From positions 22,549,934 through 22,613,933 of the forward strand of contig OY783197.1 in NCBI GenBank assembly GCA_963678675.1: 64,000 nucleotides of DNA, given 5' to 3'. Shown piece by piece: positions 1 to 11,818 of the stretch. The stretch is from Xiphydria camelus. Its lineage: Eukaryota; Arthropoda; Insecta; Hymenoptera; Xiphydriidae. The notes beneath the pieces are model-generated. The model ran no database searches. It had not been told where the DNA came from and was given only the letters and a program-made list of their open reading frames with translations. Each line of letters begins with the position of its first letter. The first letter of the stretch is position 1. A program made the position numbers and the translations under genes.

Positions 1-383
1 TTCAAGCCGCTCCGCGCGAGACTCCTCTCAGGTTTAGGATAATGCAGCGGTCGGACGAGAGAGGCGGAGGTTAACCAGAGTTCCGCGGTCGGACGGCGAA
101 CGCGTGCGGCTACGACGTCGTATAGAGCGTCCCGGCGGCGGTCGGGGTAACCGTGGCTGCGTGACCGGCGTATCCAAGCGGCCGCGACGAGGGATGACGT
201 TACGATTCCGTGTGGACACACCCTGCGGAACTCGTGGCACCGAGAGAGTCAATCGCGCCGGTACGCGAGGTAAATCGGAAGGAGGGCATTCTTTCGAGAC
301 AGGGGTTGCGCGGTCCGACGTTGACTCGATGAAAAATTGGACCGAAATGAAGGAGGGTCGAATGATTTTTCGCGATTCGTTTG

Positions 384-842
384 CACTGAGAAAAATGACT
401 CGGTCCAAATGACAAAACGCATCTGGTTAAACGAAATACTATTTATTTCAACGAAATATTTAGTTATTCTAACTACTTGTCCAGTTATTCTAACTAGAAA
501 ATGGTCGGTTTAAACAAACTGATGAAGGATCCACATTTGATAAAGCGATTTGGTCACACGGGAAAAAATAAATCGCAGGAATTACAAAGTTTGTAGTAAA
601 TTTCGGGACGAGGCCAATTTATTGTTACGATAATTACAATTTTAGTAAAAATTACAGCAACGCTTGCAACTTCTACAAGTTTTATTACATTGTAATTTTT
701 ACTAAAATTGTAGTTATCGTGACAATAAATTGGCTCAGTCCGAGAATTTACCACAAACTTTGTAAATACTGTACTACGATTTTTTTTTCCGTGTGTTATC
801 TCCAAAATTTCGGTTCAATTGACCAGGTTATTTTTCTCGGTG
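384..842 (-). mobile_element. MITE family A copy, split by a nested hairpin element
   Basis: The left end cactgagaaaaatgactcgg and the right end gaccaggttatttttctcgg are inverted copies of each other, as in the other A copies near 8605, 16463, 36023 and 51668. The interior shares their motifs (pairs of 'ttctaact', 'gatgaaggatcc'). The copy is interrupted at about 555-796. Family A is non-autonomous with no coding capacity. TA flanks suggest a Tc1/mariner-type mover (inference). Confidence 0.75.
555..796. mobile_element. Palindromic element nested in the MITE A copy
   Basis: The ends cacacgggaaaaaataaatc and the reverse complement of atttttttttccgtgtg pair. Inside, two arms of about 75 bp (583-660 and 690-767) are inverted copies containing acaattttagtaaaaattac. 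The transcript would form a long hairpin. It sits inside a family A element whose sequence resumes on the far side, so it inserted later. Confidence 0.75.
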
Positions 843-1351
843 TAGACTCGAAGAAAGTGGAGCTAATGGTTCAATGGTTATTCTTCCTCAACGTACGTAC
901 GACCGAGACTTATACTCACGAATTAATCAGCAACGCGATTAATTAATTATTCCCCAAACGGTATAGCCCCGGAGGGTTGGGAACCTCTCCGTCTGCCGCA
1001 CAGATAAGCGCGAAACAGGGTAGGCGCACCGGAGGGGCGGTGTATTCACAGTCGCACGGGCAAGGGTTAATGCATGCATCGCTGCCGCTTGGAATAGCGT
1101 GTTTTGCCGCAGCGAGCTTCGCGCGCGGAGGGTCAGACGGTGAGCGAAGCCGGGGAAGCCCCGCAATGACACGCTTAGTTAAGTCGACATCCACCTATAT
1201 AAAGCATTATAGGGACGCGTCAGTTAGTTCGCTGCGTATATGAAGCGACGCTTTTCCGTCTGCGGAGGTGCAACGCGAATCACGGAAGTGCAAGAAATTT
1301 CGCCCGACGCCGAGAGGATGGAATAAGGGAGCGCAACTGGAGGAAATGTCG

Positions 1352-1760
1352 ACACGGAGAAAAGTTTGTAGTAACCATTCTCATAATCTATGTGGTAAGA
1401 TTGAATTATTGCGGTATATATATGCACTGAAAAAAAAATGTTTTATCGAAGAAAATGTGTTTTTGAATAGTCCTAAGAGCAGATTTATTCAGTTATAATG
1501 AATATCGATTGAACGTATATAGATATTGTTGATTTAATTGAATATTATATGGATCAAATCGGTATTCATTAAAATCGAATAAATGTGTTCTTAGGAATAT
1601 TCAAAAATATCTTTATTTCGATCAATCAAATTTGTTTACAGTGTTACGTTCAGTACCACAAATGTGTGGATATTTACGGTACTGAAAATCATATGCAGCA
1701 ATAATTAAATCTTACCACATGGATCTTGAGAATGATTATCACAAACTTTTCTCCATGTAC
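1352..1760. mobile_element. Palindromic element with a nested MITE D copy
   Basis: The left arm (1352-1424: acggagaaaagtttgtagta, then attctcataatct and gtggtaagattgaattattg) reappears inverted at about 1690-1760 (caataattaaatcttaccac ... acttttctccatgt). The spacer between the arms is the D-family element at 1425-1645. A simple hairpin element that received an insertion explains this best. Confidence 0.7.
1425..1645 (+). mobile_element. MITE family D copy 1
   Basis: Starts cactgaaaaaaaaatg and ends aatttgtttacagtg. The interior contains the family's inverted motif pair (cgaagaaaatgtgtttttga ... tcaaaaatatctttatttcg, and 'aagagcagatttattc' opposite 'gaataaatgtgttctta'). The same arrangement occurs at 10866-11083 and 28553-28990. 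Non-coding. Confidence 0.7.
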
Positions 1761-1998
1761 ATATAGTTGAATATGAACCTATAATGGAAAAATTTATTTC
1801 AGATGAATAGGAATTTATTCACATTGAACAAAAGTCCATCTGAATTAAATAAACATTCTACTAAGCTCGTACTCGATTAAAAACACATGCAAAACATTTA
1901 CTTAATTCAAATAGACTTTCGTTCGATGTGAATAAATTCCTATTCATCTCAAATACATTTTTCTATCAGGTTCGTATTCGACCTTCTTCCCTCAGTGC
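1760..1998 (+). mobile_element. MITE family E copy 1
   Basis: Self-inverted element: gatgaataggaatttattca near the left is mirrored by tgaataaattcctattcatc near the right. It ends cttccctcagtgcgg. Related copies lie at 6953-7183 and 24024-24273. The left end is diverged and abuts the preceding palindromic element, so that boundary is approximate. Confidence 0.65.
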
Positions 1999-3263
1999 GG
2001 GGGGTTGATTTTTATCACCTCGCGACGTACATCAAGAGCCGAGACAACAACGAAGAAAGAAGGTCACGACGAGTCGAATGCCCAACCCCCCCTCAACCCT
2101 CAACCGCGCGTCACCGCGCATCCGAATAAAAACTTTCCAACTCCGTCGTTCATCGGCCTCCGGATGAAAACAAACACATTCCCGGGGATGCCGAGTATAC
2201 ACACGAAGAGAAGAGATACCGGTACCGCAAAAGCGACGCGCGCCACCGATGCCAGTTATTTTAGCGGACGACTGTACGCGCGGAATAATTCATGAGAGAG
2301 AGAGACGCGCGAGCGAACGACTATATCCTTTTCGCGCGCCGCCCTCAATGGATTCTTATGTAGATACAACGTTGATGGACTCGACTGTCGTTTCTATAAC
2401 GGCTCGTCGTGGAGAGCGAGGAAGAGAGACGCGTCAACGATTCTCCGGAGGGACGAAAAATAGGCTTCGATTTCATTCGACTCGTTCCCTACCCTCCGCC
2501 GCGAGGGTGTCGTCCGAGTCGTTTACTTTGCGCCCGCCCCCTCGCGTCGGGCTTTAAACGAAACGAGCCTCTACTCGCGCTTCCTCCTCTTCGATCCTCC
2601 CGCGGATACACGGATGTGGAGCGGCCGCGTATACGATCGCTCTCTCCCCTTCGTTTCTTCCTTTCTTTCGTCTCTTTTAATAAAGCGGCGCGACCTATCA
2701 GCCGCGCCTCTGTATTCGCGCGGTCGTATATCGAGTTACGAGTTGCACGAGGAAAACAGAAGCAGCTAAATGGCCTGATATCGGGGATGGCGATAAAATA
2801 GATAGCGGCGATAAAGTCGGTTAGCAGATCGGGGCGGCGGGGGTCGAGGCTCTCCGGTATACGTATACGTCGAATCGGCTCGCTGAATTAGTACCGCGTC
2901 ACGGAAGGAAGGAGGCGGAATGCGTCGGTACCTCCGCGCGCGGGTGGCTGGCGAGGGGAGGGAAACAATCGGGCACCCGGCGTCCCCCGCGCAGAATTCG
3001 ATAGTTCGACGCGAGAGAGCTTACCGAGCCGATAAACGGAAATCCCTCGACCGGGCAGGGCTTTCGTTTCGCGATGCGAATTCTTGCTTGGGGATTCGGA
3101 GGGCGAGACGCGCTCGCGAGGCTAGCTTTATTTTTCTGTTTTCGTCTGGTATTTGCTGGGAAATTGTGGCAATTATTTAGCAAGTGCATTTGGGCTCGAT
3201 GCACTCTGCTGCTCTGAACTCTTTTTCCATTTTATCTTGACCAGCAATAAAGTGCGCGCTCGT

Positions 3264-3760
3264 ACGCACTTTTTATTTATTTGCCATTATTTGATCACGT
3301 ATATTTGTACAAGATACTTTGACGATTGGCAAACTTTATTCACTTGCGTGTTCAAGATTCGAAATTTGGGATGGCGATTTCGGTTGATAAAATTCATGGA
3401 AAAATGGCTCCACTTTTTCGGGATTCGTTGTTGACATGTCATTTAACGAGTGGCAAACGTCACTCACGTGATGAAAATTACATTTAGGCTTTCGAGATTC
3501 GAGATAGCAAGTGTCGGTATGAAATCGACCAATAAAATTGACGGAAAAGTAATTTCACTTTTTCGAGATTCGTCGTGGCATGTCCTTTTTAAAAATGGAA
3601 CAACGTGCGCGTCGAATAAACTTTTTATTTATTTCTAGTCATTATTTAATCACATACATTTCTGTACTCTGATTGTTGGCAAACGTCGCTCACTCGTGCT
3701 GTCAAGATTCAAGATCTGGGATAGAGAATTCGGCTTATAAAATTCGACTCGATCGAAAGA
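3264..3760 (+). repeat. Three diverged direct repeats (about 150-200 bp units)
   Basis: Repeated motifs recur in the same order: 'actttttatttattt ... cattatttgatcac' (3268 and 3620), 'ttggcaaac.t...tcac' (3327, 3451, 3677), 'caagattcgaaatttggga' against 'caagattcaagatctggga', and 'ctccactttttcgggattcg' against 'tttcactttttcgagattcg'. This looks like an old tandem duplication. No open frame runs through it. Confidence 0.65.
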
Positions 3761-4774
3761 TCGTCCACTTCCGCAACGGAAACGAATCGCGTTCCCGATT
3801 CGCGGCGAGTTCCGTCTGGCATCGGTGTCGCCGCGTGGTCTCTCCTCCACCCTGCGCACCGCGAGTCAGCGCCCCTTCAACGGGTGTTCGACGAGAGGTG
3901 AGGTTATCATCCGCCCCTCTTCTTCGAGCGCGGAAGCAATCGGCAAATTAGCGGGTTCTTGTTCGCGTGTACTTCTGCAGCGAGCTTCCAGTGAAGTAAG
4001 AGTTCGCGATGCGTATGATACGGGGCAACGAGGAATTTCAAAGTCTGCGGCTTCTCTGTCTCCGTAGCTTGAAGGAATTACGAGGGAAATTGAAAAATCC
4101 TAAAGTTAACGTACAGATCTCTCGCCGGGAAATGAAAAATATAACGGACCCGTCCCTGGTAGGAAAAGTGAGCAGCTTTTCTGACCACTAGGATCTTTTT
4201 AGGCAGTTTTACCGTCTAAAAATTAACTCTTTAGGATTAACTAAAAATTTGATGGAAAGTGAAGAGTTATTCTAGTAATTATCCATTTTTAAACCAGTTT
4301 TACTACCTAATAATTAATCACTTTTAACCGTCTATAAATTATGCATAATTCAGACAGTTAAAACTGTAGTAAAATAGGAAAAATTGAGAATTAACAAACA
4401 AGTCGTGATCTTATAAGTAAACATTTTAAAATTAAAGAAATTAAACAGAAGCAGAAACGCTTGGAACCTCTAATTCACAAAATGTAGAGGCTACTTCCTT
4501 GCTTGGTCGTAGTTGTATTAAAACTATGAAAGTGACCTGATTATTAAAGAAGATGGCGTCGTCGAAGAATATTTTCATGTAGTAGAAATACAGGTTTTCA
4601 ATGAATAGAACAATTAAAATAATAAAACTGAAATTAAACAGGAACTTGCGCAGTTGATTATTGTCAGTAAGATCCCACACGCACATGTTGATAAACTGTT
4701 GTTGTTGAATATTTCAAGACCAAGGTAGACCAAAATTGTTAAAATTTATGAAGTCTCTGCTTCGCACTCATTCC

Positions 4775-5010
4775 GTGATCTACACCTAGTATTAACGATA
4801 TTGACCGACCCGCTTTAGGTGACGGTACTCCATTGAGTCGACCTTAGTTGAACGATACGAGCGGATATTCTTGTTTTGCCAAGAAGCACCAGTCAAATTA
4901 AGCCTTCGTGACAAAATACTAAGATTCACTCGAATCTTTCAGCTACGGTCGACTCGAATGATGTACCGTCACCCAAAGCGGGTTGATTAGAATCGTGAAC
5001 GCTAGATGTA
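4775..5010. repeat. Inverted repeat (foldback), about 100-bp arms
   Basis: The left arm has cccgctttaggtgacggtac followed by gagtcgacctta. The right arm has gtaccgtcacccaaagcggg preceded by gctacggtcgactcg. The arms are about 85% alike by eye and face each other around position 4890. The outer limits are unclear. Probably a decayed foldback transposon. Confidence 0.65.
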
Positions 5011-6952
5011 CAATATTGAGGCAGTGATAGTTCACCAAGTGAATTGATATATTTCGACATTGAAGGGAAATCAAAATTATGTCTTAACCTAGTTTCTGAC
5101 CAGCTACGCGAACTGCTAAAAAAATTGAACCGAAAACTGACCAATTACTTTCAAGAATTTTGAAAAAATCGTATTTAAATAAACCAACCAATAACTGGCC
5201 AATCAAGCGTCGCTTTACCGACATAAAACCAGCTGGAATCGCCGATCATTCTCTGGGCGGAGTCCAGGAAAAATAACCGGTTTCCGGGAAGTTTCCATTC
5301 ACTTTTTCCACCAGGGGTGGAATCGTCGAAACTACAAGCACCGCAGGACGGATGTTTAATTTAGTACCGGTAAAACAAGAGAAAAGGGCGCGATCGACAA
5401 ATCCACTTACGCCCCGCTGAATGTTTGGCAAGTACACGCAACTCCGTTAAAAACTTCTGTTGTTCCCAAATCATAAATCCTCGAGAGATGGTCTGGCGCA
5501 GACCCTCGCCGTAAAGTTACCATGGGGTGGGGCTCTCGCGCTGCAGCTCGACGAGGGTATGTGTACCGCGGACGAGCAAATATTTAATGCGGAACGAGCC
5601 GAAGCCAAGGCAATCTTAACCCGGTTCACACCCCCGTCCCGCTGGATTGCGTTGTTTACTGGGAAATTATCAGATTTTTTGCGCTCGAATTATCTCGACG
5701 CCAGATTTAAATCGCTTGGCCACACGCCCTCGCTTCGACGACGGCGAGCGACGTCCTTTCATTACGCTCTCCTCTCTTCGACCACCCCTCTCCGTCGCTT
5801 CCCCTCTTCACACCTTCCTGATTTCCCGAACGGTCGCTTCAGAGACCTTCTTCCTCCGCGTCGATTTCGTCTCGTTTATATCCTTTGCCTCAAACTTTCC
5901 TTCGCAACTGTTTTATAACTTCCAGACCGAGATAAATCTGTTCCTCCTCTTTCGTCGTCTATTTCTCTTTATTTCTCATTTTCCTCTCCCATCGCTCTGT
6001 CCCCTCGCAATCAATTGTCCGCGGTGATTCGATTCCCAGTACCTCGCAAAATTCACTTACGAGAGCGCGCGCGCACGCACCTATAAATAAGAGGGTCCTT
6101 GGGAGTAAATCCGAATCGTTTGATAGCCGAGATCGATAAAAAAGGGAAGAAGAAGGAAGGTTGTCCCTCCTGTCACAGTCCCGGAGGCGAAGCAAAGCCG
6201 ACAGTGTCCGATTACGAGTCGACTAATTTATTTGCCATTCCTCGGGATCGTTCCTAGACTTCGACCGATTGGGCGATATTGCCCGGAAGGACTGAAGTTA
6301 CCGAACGCAATCCATTTATTGCTCTTTATTGCGTTGCCTCCGGCGAGGCCTCGAGTCCCGGAATCGAACGTTCGTCCATTGTCCGCCTGTTCGCCCTCTA
6401 ATTGATTTATCGTTACGGCTCATTTTTTTACGATTAGGTACTCCTTCCGTTCTGCTCCTCCTCGTCTTTCCCGATCGATCTATCTCTATATTTCCTCGTA
6501 CGATTTACGTTGCGGGTCGCGCAACGTTTATTTTAACGGAAAAGTGGTGTTTCCATGGATAAAGTATAAGAGCCGCTCTATCGAATGGACCGTATCATTT
6601 GAGCGGATAACACGTAAGCGGTGCGATTAGATCGTATATGTTTGCGAATCAAAACTAATTCGAATATTCGAATGTGCTCCTTCCTAATTGGAATCTGAAA
6701 ATGATAACGTAATATTAGAAGTGCAAATTGAAATCTCTCGACCGGATATGTAAACCGATGTTTACATTTTGCGATCAATAGTGAACAAAACTTAGCGACC
6801 AAATTATTTTTGAAGAATAAAAACAGCATTCACCCCTGCGTACGTGTAGAATAGAGTGGGGCTAAAATTGTCGAAAGTAAAAAGTGCCATTCGATAGATT
6901 TTCACTAATAAACCATTTTATTATTCGCAATCAGTTTTCTAGCAGCTGCCGT

Positions 6953-7183
6953 ACCCAGGAAAAAGGGCTATAGTTGAGTACAAATCTGATGGAAACATTT
7001 GAGATGAATAGAAATTTATTCACATCGAACAAAAGGCTATTTGAATTGAATAAATGTTCTACTAGATTCTCGTATTCGATTAAAAAAATTATTATTAATT
7101 TCGACGTGAAGAAATTATTATTTATCTCAAATAAATTTTTCTATTATAGGCTCGTATTCAACTAGACCTTATCTCTCAGTGCA
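6953..7183 (+). mobile_element. MITE family E copy 2
   Basis: Shares gatgaatagaaatttattca, then tcgaacaaaaggctatttga, and the right end tagaccttatctctcagtg with copies at 1760 and 24024. The right half has drifted, so its internal mirror symmetry is weaker than in the other two. Confidence 0.65.
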
Positions 7184-8604
7184 TACTTATACGGAGGCTA
7201 TTGCCACGTAACGCAATTGTGAAAAAGTCGATTATTTTTAAGACTAGCCGAGTGGTACTTTTTACCCTGCGGCATTTTTAGTTCCATCCTATCCTACCGT
7301 CGTCTCGAAGACGAGCTGTACTTAGCCCCTCTGCGTCATCGCACCCCTCCGTAGGAACACCCAAGCAGGGTGTCTCCAGAAAGCCTGCCTCTCATAAATG
7401 GAAATTTCGCGGGACACTCGCACGTGAAAAAGGATATAAATTCTCAAGGGGAAGGCGGCTTCCGGGGGAGCATGGGAGGATGTAGCGGGGGAGGGAATGT
7501 ATATCCATCGAAACGGCTCAAGGAGGGTCGCTAAAAATGTATTTCTACCTATGTGTGCTCGAGCATCTGTATCTCTGCCCCGTAGGGTATAGGTGCCCTC
7601 TCCTCTCTCCAGACTATTTCCCATTTACAGAGCAACCCCCCTCGCCCCCCGCGTCATACGCCGGAGTTACCGTCTCGTCTAGCGGGAATTTCTCTGTTGC
7701 CAGACGAGAAAGAGTCGATGATAGAAATGCGGGCAAGGCGTGGCAATACATATCGATATATCGATAGACGCGTCAGGGAAAGAGACACATTCTCCGCGCG
7801 GATCTGACATCCCCGTAAGAAGTGCGAACGAGGCGAGAACCCGCGGCTTAAGGGGGGGGGGGGGAAACCGCAAGGACGGCTGGAAAGAGGGTGACGAGCG
7901 GCGGAGGTGGGAGTGAGTCCGCGCCGGGGGTTGCAGGGGGAGAGGTGGGAGGGATGGTTCCGCACGCGTGGAATTTTTACGAGGCATCTGGCTCGAAACC
8001 GCAGCGACGTCGTCGGCGGGCGCCGAGATGTCCTCGAACGAAATCGAAAGCCTTAATCGCATTAAAGCAGGCGCATTACACCCCTCAAACCGAATTGCCG
8101 GCACCGTAAAAACTTTCCTCCCTCCGGCCCGCCGGAGCCGACGCGAGCGAGGGATCCTTTTCCCCCCCGGCGGCCGAGAGGGTCCTGATTGTTTTCGAAA
8201 ACAAACAGATTCCGCCGGGAAACGTCGGGCGACGTATTTGCGGTTGTAGAAAGAGTTGCGGCGGTTACTCGTGGGTCGGATGTAGGTATACGTCGAAAAT
8301 TCGGAGCGACGGAGGGTCTGGGCCGGTTAATTGGTTCCGTGCCCCCGGTGGGCGATCCTTTCTGGCGACCCAGTTACGTATAGTCTCTTCCGCACACGTG
8401 TCAAATGAGGCAGAGAAAAAGAAGAGTCCTTTGAATTCTCGACCGTGTTAAAGATTTTCTTGCATTTCTCTGGGCCGTTCGTAGCTGTCAGAAAATTGAA
8501 TATTCGGAAACGTAGGTCAGGTCGTTCTGACACTAAAGTCATGAAGCAATGAGACATTATTTTGAGTGGAGACTAAAAGGGGTTAAGGGTAAATTGCAGT
8601 CCGT

Positions 8605-8881
8605 TGCTGAAAAAAAATAACCTAGTCAATTTATCCAAAATCGTGAGGTCCATAATAACCAAACCGTTTAGTGATGCATGGATCCTCCATCTGTTTAGTT
8701 CAACTGACCATTTTCTGGCTAAAATAACTAGACGTGTAGTTAGAATTACATATATTAATCATATAGTTATTATAGAATAACTAAGTATTTAGTTATATTT
8801 ACTAGTATTTTGGCTAGAAAAATTAAGCTTGTTTAACCAAATGGCGTTTTGTCATTTTAACCAAGTGATTTTTCTCAGTAT
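8605..8881 (+). mobile_element. MITE family A copy 2
   Basis: Left part gaaaaaaaataacctagtca, then accaaaccgttta and gatcctccatctgttta. Right end ttaaccaagtgatttttctc ending cagta. Slightly longer than other A copies through a small internal expansion around 8745-8775. Same orientation as copies at 16463, 36023 and 51668. Confidence 0.75.
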
Positions 8882-10865
8882 AGTGACGTTCGAAGAATAC
8901 AAAAAACATTTCGCTGCATTGAGGACAAAGAGTTTACAGGTAAACGTTAAACAATGAATACAATATGCTAAACACTAAAAGTATAAAAAATAGATGTAAT
9001 CTTAACAAAAATCACTGAGAATTAGAGAAAAGGTTACTGGAATCCAGTAAATAGAAGATCACTGAAATTACTGTACACTAATTTTCAGTTATTTTTACTC
9101 GTACTCGTTCAAATTCTGAGAGCTCGACATTTAAACAATTTTGCGAAACACGCTAATGACATTCCACGAATGAACTATTAGAATACACACGTGTAAATCA
9201 CCATAAACATTTTCACGGCAACATCGTCGCGGTGAACAGAGCGGATAATTATACGTAGGAAAGTTTGTGCAACTCCAAGAAGTGTAACGAGACGGGGGAA
9301 ATGGCGGGGGTGAGCCGCCGAGTCACGGGCTCTTTAGCATACATATAGAAAGTCGACGTGAGCGAGGGAAGCTCTATATACATATATATATTCCCGTAAT
9401 AGAGTGTTTAGTCGCAACGACACTGCTAGTGATGAAACTAGTAGATCGGGAGAATCAAAGGGAAAGTCCTGTACGGTAAACCCCATGTAGGAATCTTCAA
9501 CTGGCTCAACTCTGGACTGTTACCACAGCTTACACAGCTAGCTAACTCCCACGCGGCACCTTTGCAGTTAGAAACACCGATCCGTTGACCTTGAGTCGTG
9601 CTGTCTCAAGTCGCGCGTTCTTGGTTGATAACTATAGATTGGTAACTATAGATTGGCCGATTATTGATCTTATTGTAATAACTGGCTTCCTTATATGGAA
9701 TCTCCACGCGTGTTGAACCGAGCGAACTTTTGCGCATGTATCCATTCCGTGCAATCAAACCTTCGTTTGCCGAGAACTTACCTACCGTACGACGACATAT
9801 GCGCACTACGAGCACGCGAGTGGCAAAGAACGTGAAAGACGTGTGGAAGGGGGGGAATCGAGAAGTTACTCTCCCCGCGGGGCGCGAGCCAGTAGAAAAG
9901 TCCCGTATGCCATCCGCCAAGCCGCGCGCGGGAAGTTCTTAAGCCGGGATCACACGGCGCGCCGCAGAGGCGCACCGTACGCTGTATCCGTGTTAGCCAT
10001 GCGCAAGTTGGGTTGGTTCCCAGCTATAGACGAGTCCCCTTTCGTCGATTCTCCTCGCATTCGCGCGCGTCCCTCTCGATCCTCGAGTACCCCAAAATCC
10101 CTTCCGGTTGATTCTCCTTCGCGCGCCGGCGATCTTCACGCGTTTCACGGGCGAATCAGGGGCGAGACTTCGGGGTGACGGACGGACCGCGAGAGGGAGG
10201 ATCCCTGAAAGCAGGTCCCCCTCCGTCGTCACGTCGCTCGGCTTACCTATAAATATTTGACGACTTCGAATTTCCAATTTAAGCGCGCGCCGAGTGCACA
10301 AGTTCCCAGATTGCTAGTTTCTTCGGGCCGAGTTCTCGCGTAACTAACGCGCGCACTCCGCGATGCCGTCCTCTTCCGCGTCCGGAGGAGCGGCGGCCCT
10401 CCCCCCTCGCGTAATCCGCCTCCGGGTATCCGAGCCGGCGGCGATAAAATATGTATATTACCACGGGCAGAAGTTTACGAATGTATTACCCCGGCCATTG
10501 TTCCCGACGACCCTCTTAATTAAGTCGCCGGACCGAGCCGATTTACCCGCGTCCGCCAACGACGCGAGGAGATGCCGCTTTTTCGGACCACGCTAGAGTT
10601 GTCTCTGGAGACAAAGGGGCCGCCAGCGGGGTCGTCGCTCATCGTCTGGTGTGACCCCGGAATCAGGTGGACGCGGATAGATATGTATGTATGTATTGTA
10701 TTTAATTGGCTCGGGGCTAAAAGACCGCGCTTGAGAGGTTTAAAAACAATGCGAATCATGATGCTCTCTGTATACCTAACTGTAATAATGATAATAATAG
10801 CAATGACTATAAAGAAGGAAAAACGACTCGTCTATCGTGATTGCATTGTAGGGACTCCTTTTGCA

Positions 10866-11083
10866 TATTGAGACAAAAATTTGCTCGATCGAAATAAACG
10901 TGTTTTTGATTGGTCTTAAGAGCACATTTATTCGATTTGAATAATTACCCATTTGATCTAAATTCAATTAAATCAATAATGTTTATATACGTCCAATCGA
11001 TATTTATTATAACCGGATAAATGTGCTGTTAGAACTATCTAAATTCACATTTATCTCGATCAAGCAAATTTTTTTCTCAATGT
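10866..11083 (+). mobile_element. MITE family D copy 2
   Basis: Runs from about attgagacaaaaatttgctc to ttttttctcaatg. Internal mirrored motifs are tcgaaataaacgtgtttttg, agagcacatttattcgattt and gataaatgtgctgttag. Uninterrupted, unlike copy 3 at 28553. Confidence 0.7.
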
Positions 11084-11251
11084 ATTAATACCGCTATACT
11101 GATATTTGATTGACTGTACATTGAAATGGAAATAGAAAATCCTTCATAGCGTTACAAATTGAAATATATAATTGAGCGATTGTTAACTCGAACTAAATTT
11201 CTACATACACTGAGAGAAAAATTTAGTAGAATCAACTAAACGTTTGTCTAT

Positions 11252-11669
11252 ATGTATGTAAGGAAAGTATCCTAAGTCTATTTGAATCTAGCGCTTAAAT
11301 CGAGTCGGTAAGTCAGACCTCCTATGGAAACAGACAACCGAATTACACAAGGGACACGTGGTGTGAGAAAAGACGATGTAAGCTACGAAGCAAACATGTC
11401 GCCAGAAGTCAAAGTTAAGAATTAAGAAGAATTAAGAACCTAAGACTAAACGATAGTTGTCAAGAAACAACAGGGTGAATAACGACATTGAATGTTGTTT
11501 CTTTGTTTACAGGTAGGATTAATTAGTTTAAGTTATTAGACTGGTTTTGTTTGTACGGAATCAATTAGTTTAGGTTAGGTTAGGCTAAGGTTTTGTTTGT
11601 ATAAAATAGAAAAAACTTTGTTTACAGAGAAACAATTCGTGTGTTGTTCCCCAACCCTTATATGTATAT
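11252..11669 (+). repeat. Dispersed repeat copy 1, with 115-bp GT-AG segment (possible solo LTR)
   Basis: Nearly identical to 30206-30507 (three base differences noticed over about 300 bp), so duplicated recently. It begins atgtatgtaaggaaagtatc and ends aacccttatatgtata. This copy has an extra 115 bp at 11513-11627, starting gtaggatt and ending ctttgtttacag, which the other lacks. The extra segment contains three TTAGG units near 11573. No protein-coding frame is evident. An LTR or other non-autonomous retroelement is possible but unproven. Confidence 0.7.
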
Positions 11670-11818
11670 TACTAACCAGATATTTGATTGATTCAAGTAA
11701 TATTCATTTGCCCTAACAAAATATTTTACTGACTCAAGTTGACATAGTTTCTTAAGAAAAACATTTTGTTGTGGCAAATAAATATCACTTGAGCCATTAA
11801 ATTATTTAGTTAGTAATA
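11667..11818. mobile_element. Hairpin MITE, about 150 bp
   Basis: Left arm tattactaaccagatatttg, then attcaagtaatattcatttgcc. Right arm ggcaaataaatatcacttga, then ttatttagttagtaata. The arms are about 65 bp and are imperfect inverted copies. It abuts the dispersed repeat and lies within the outer MITE. Confidence 0.7.

Noticed and set aside
9627..9654. Duplicated 'aactatagattgg'
   Set aside because: A two-copy 13-bp repeat is too short to carry meaning.
10363..10596. Open frame with 'LPPRVIRLR' close to the expected end of a receptor first exon
   Set aside because: The nearest donor (gtatcc after CGG) is phase 0, but phase 1 is needed. There is also no signal peptide. The match is a short coincidence in GC-rich DNA.
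11252..11669. Calling the dispersed repeat a definite solo LTR
   Set aside because: Both copies have the same bases at their edges, so no independent target duplication can be shown, and no paired LTR or internal coding region is visible. Left as unclassified.
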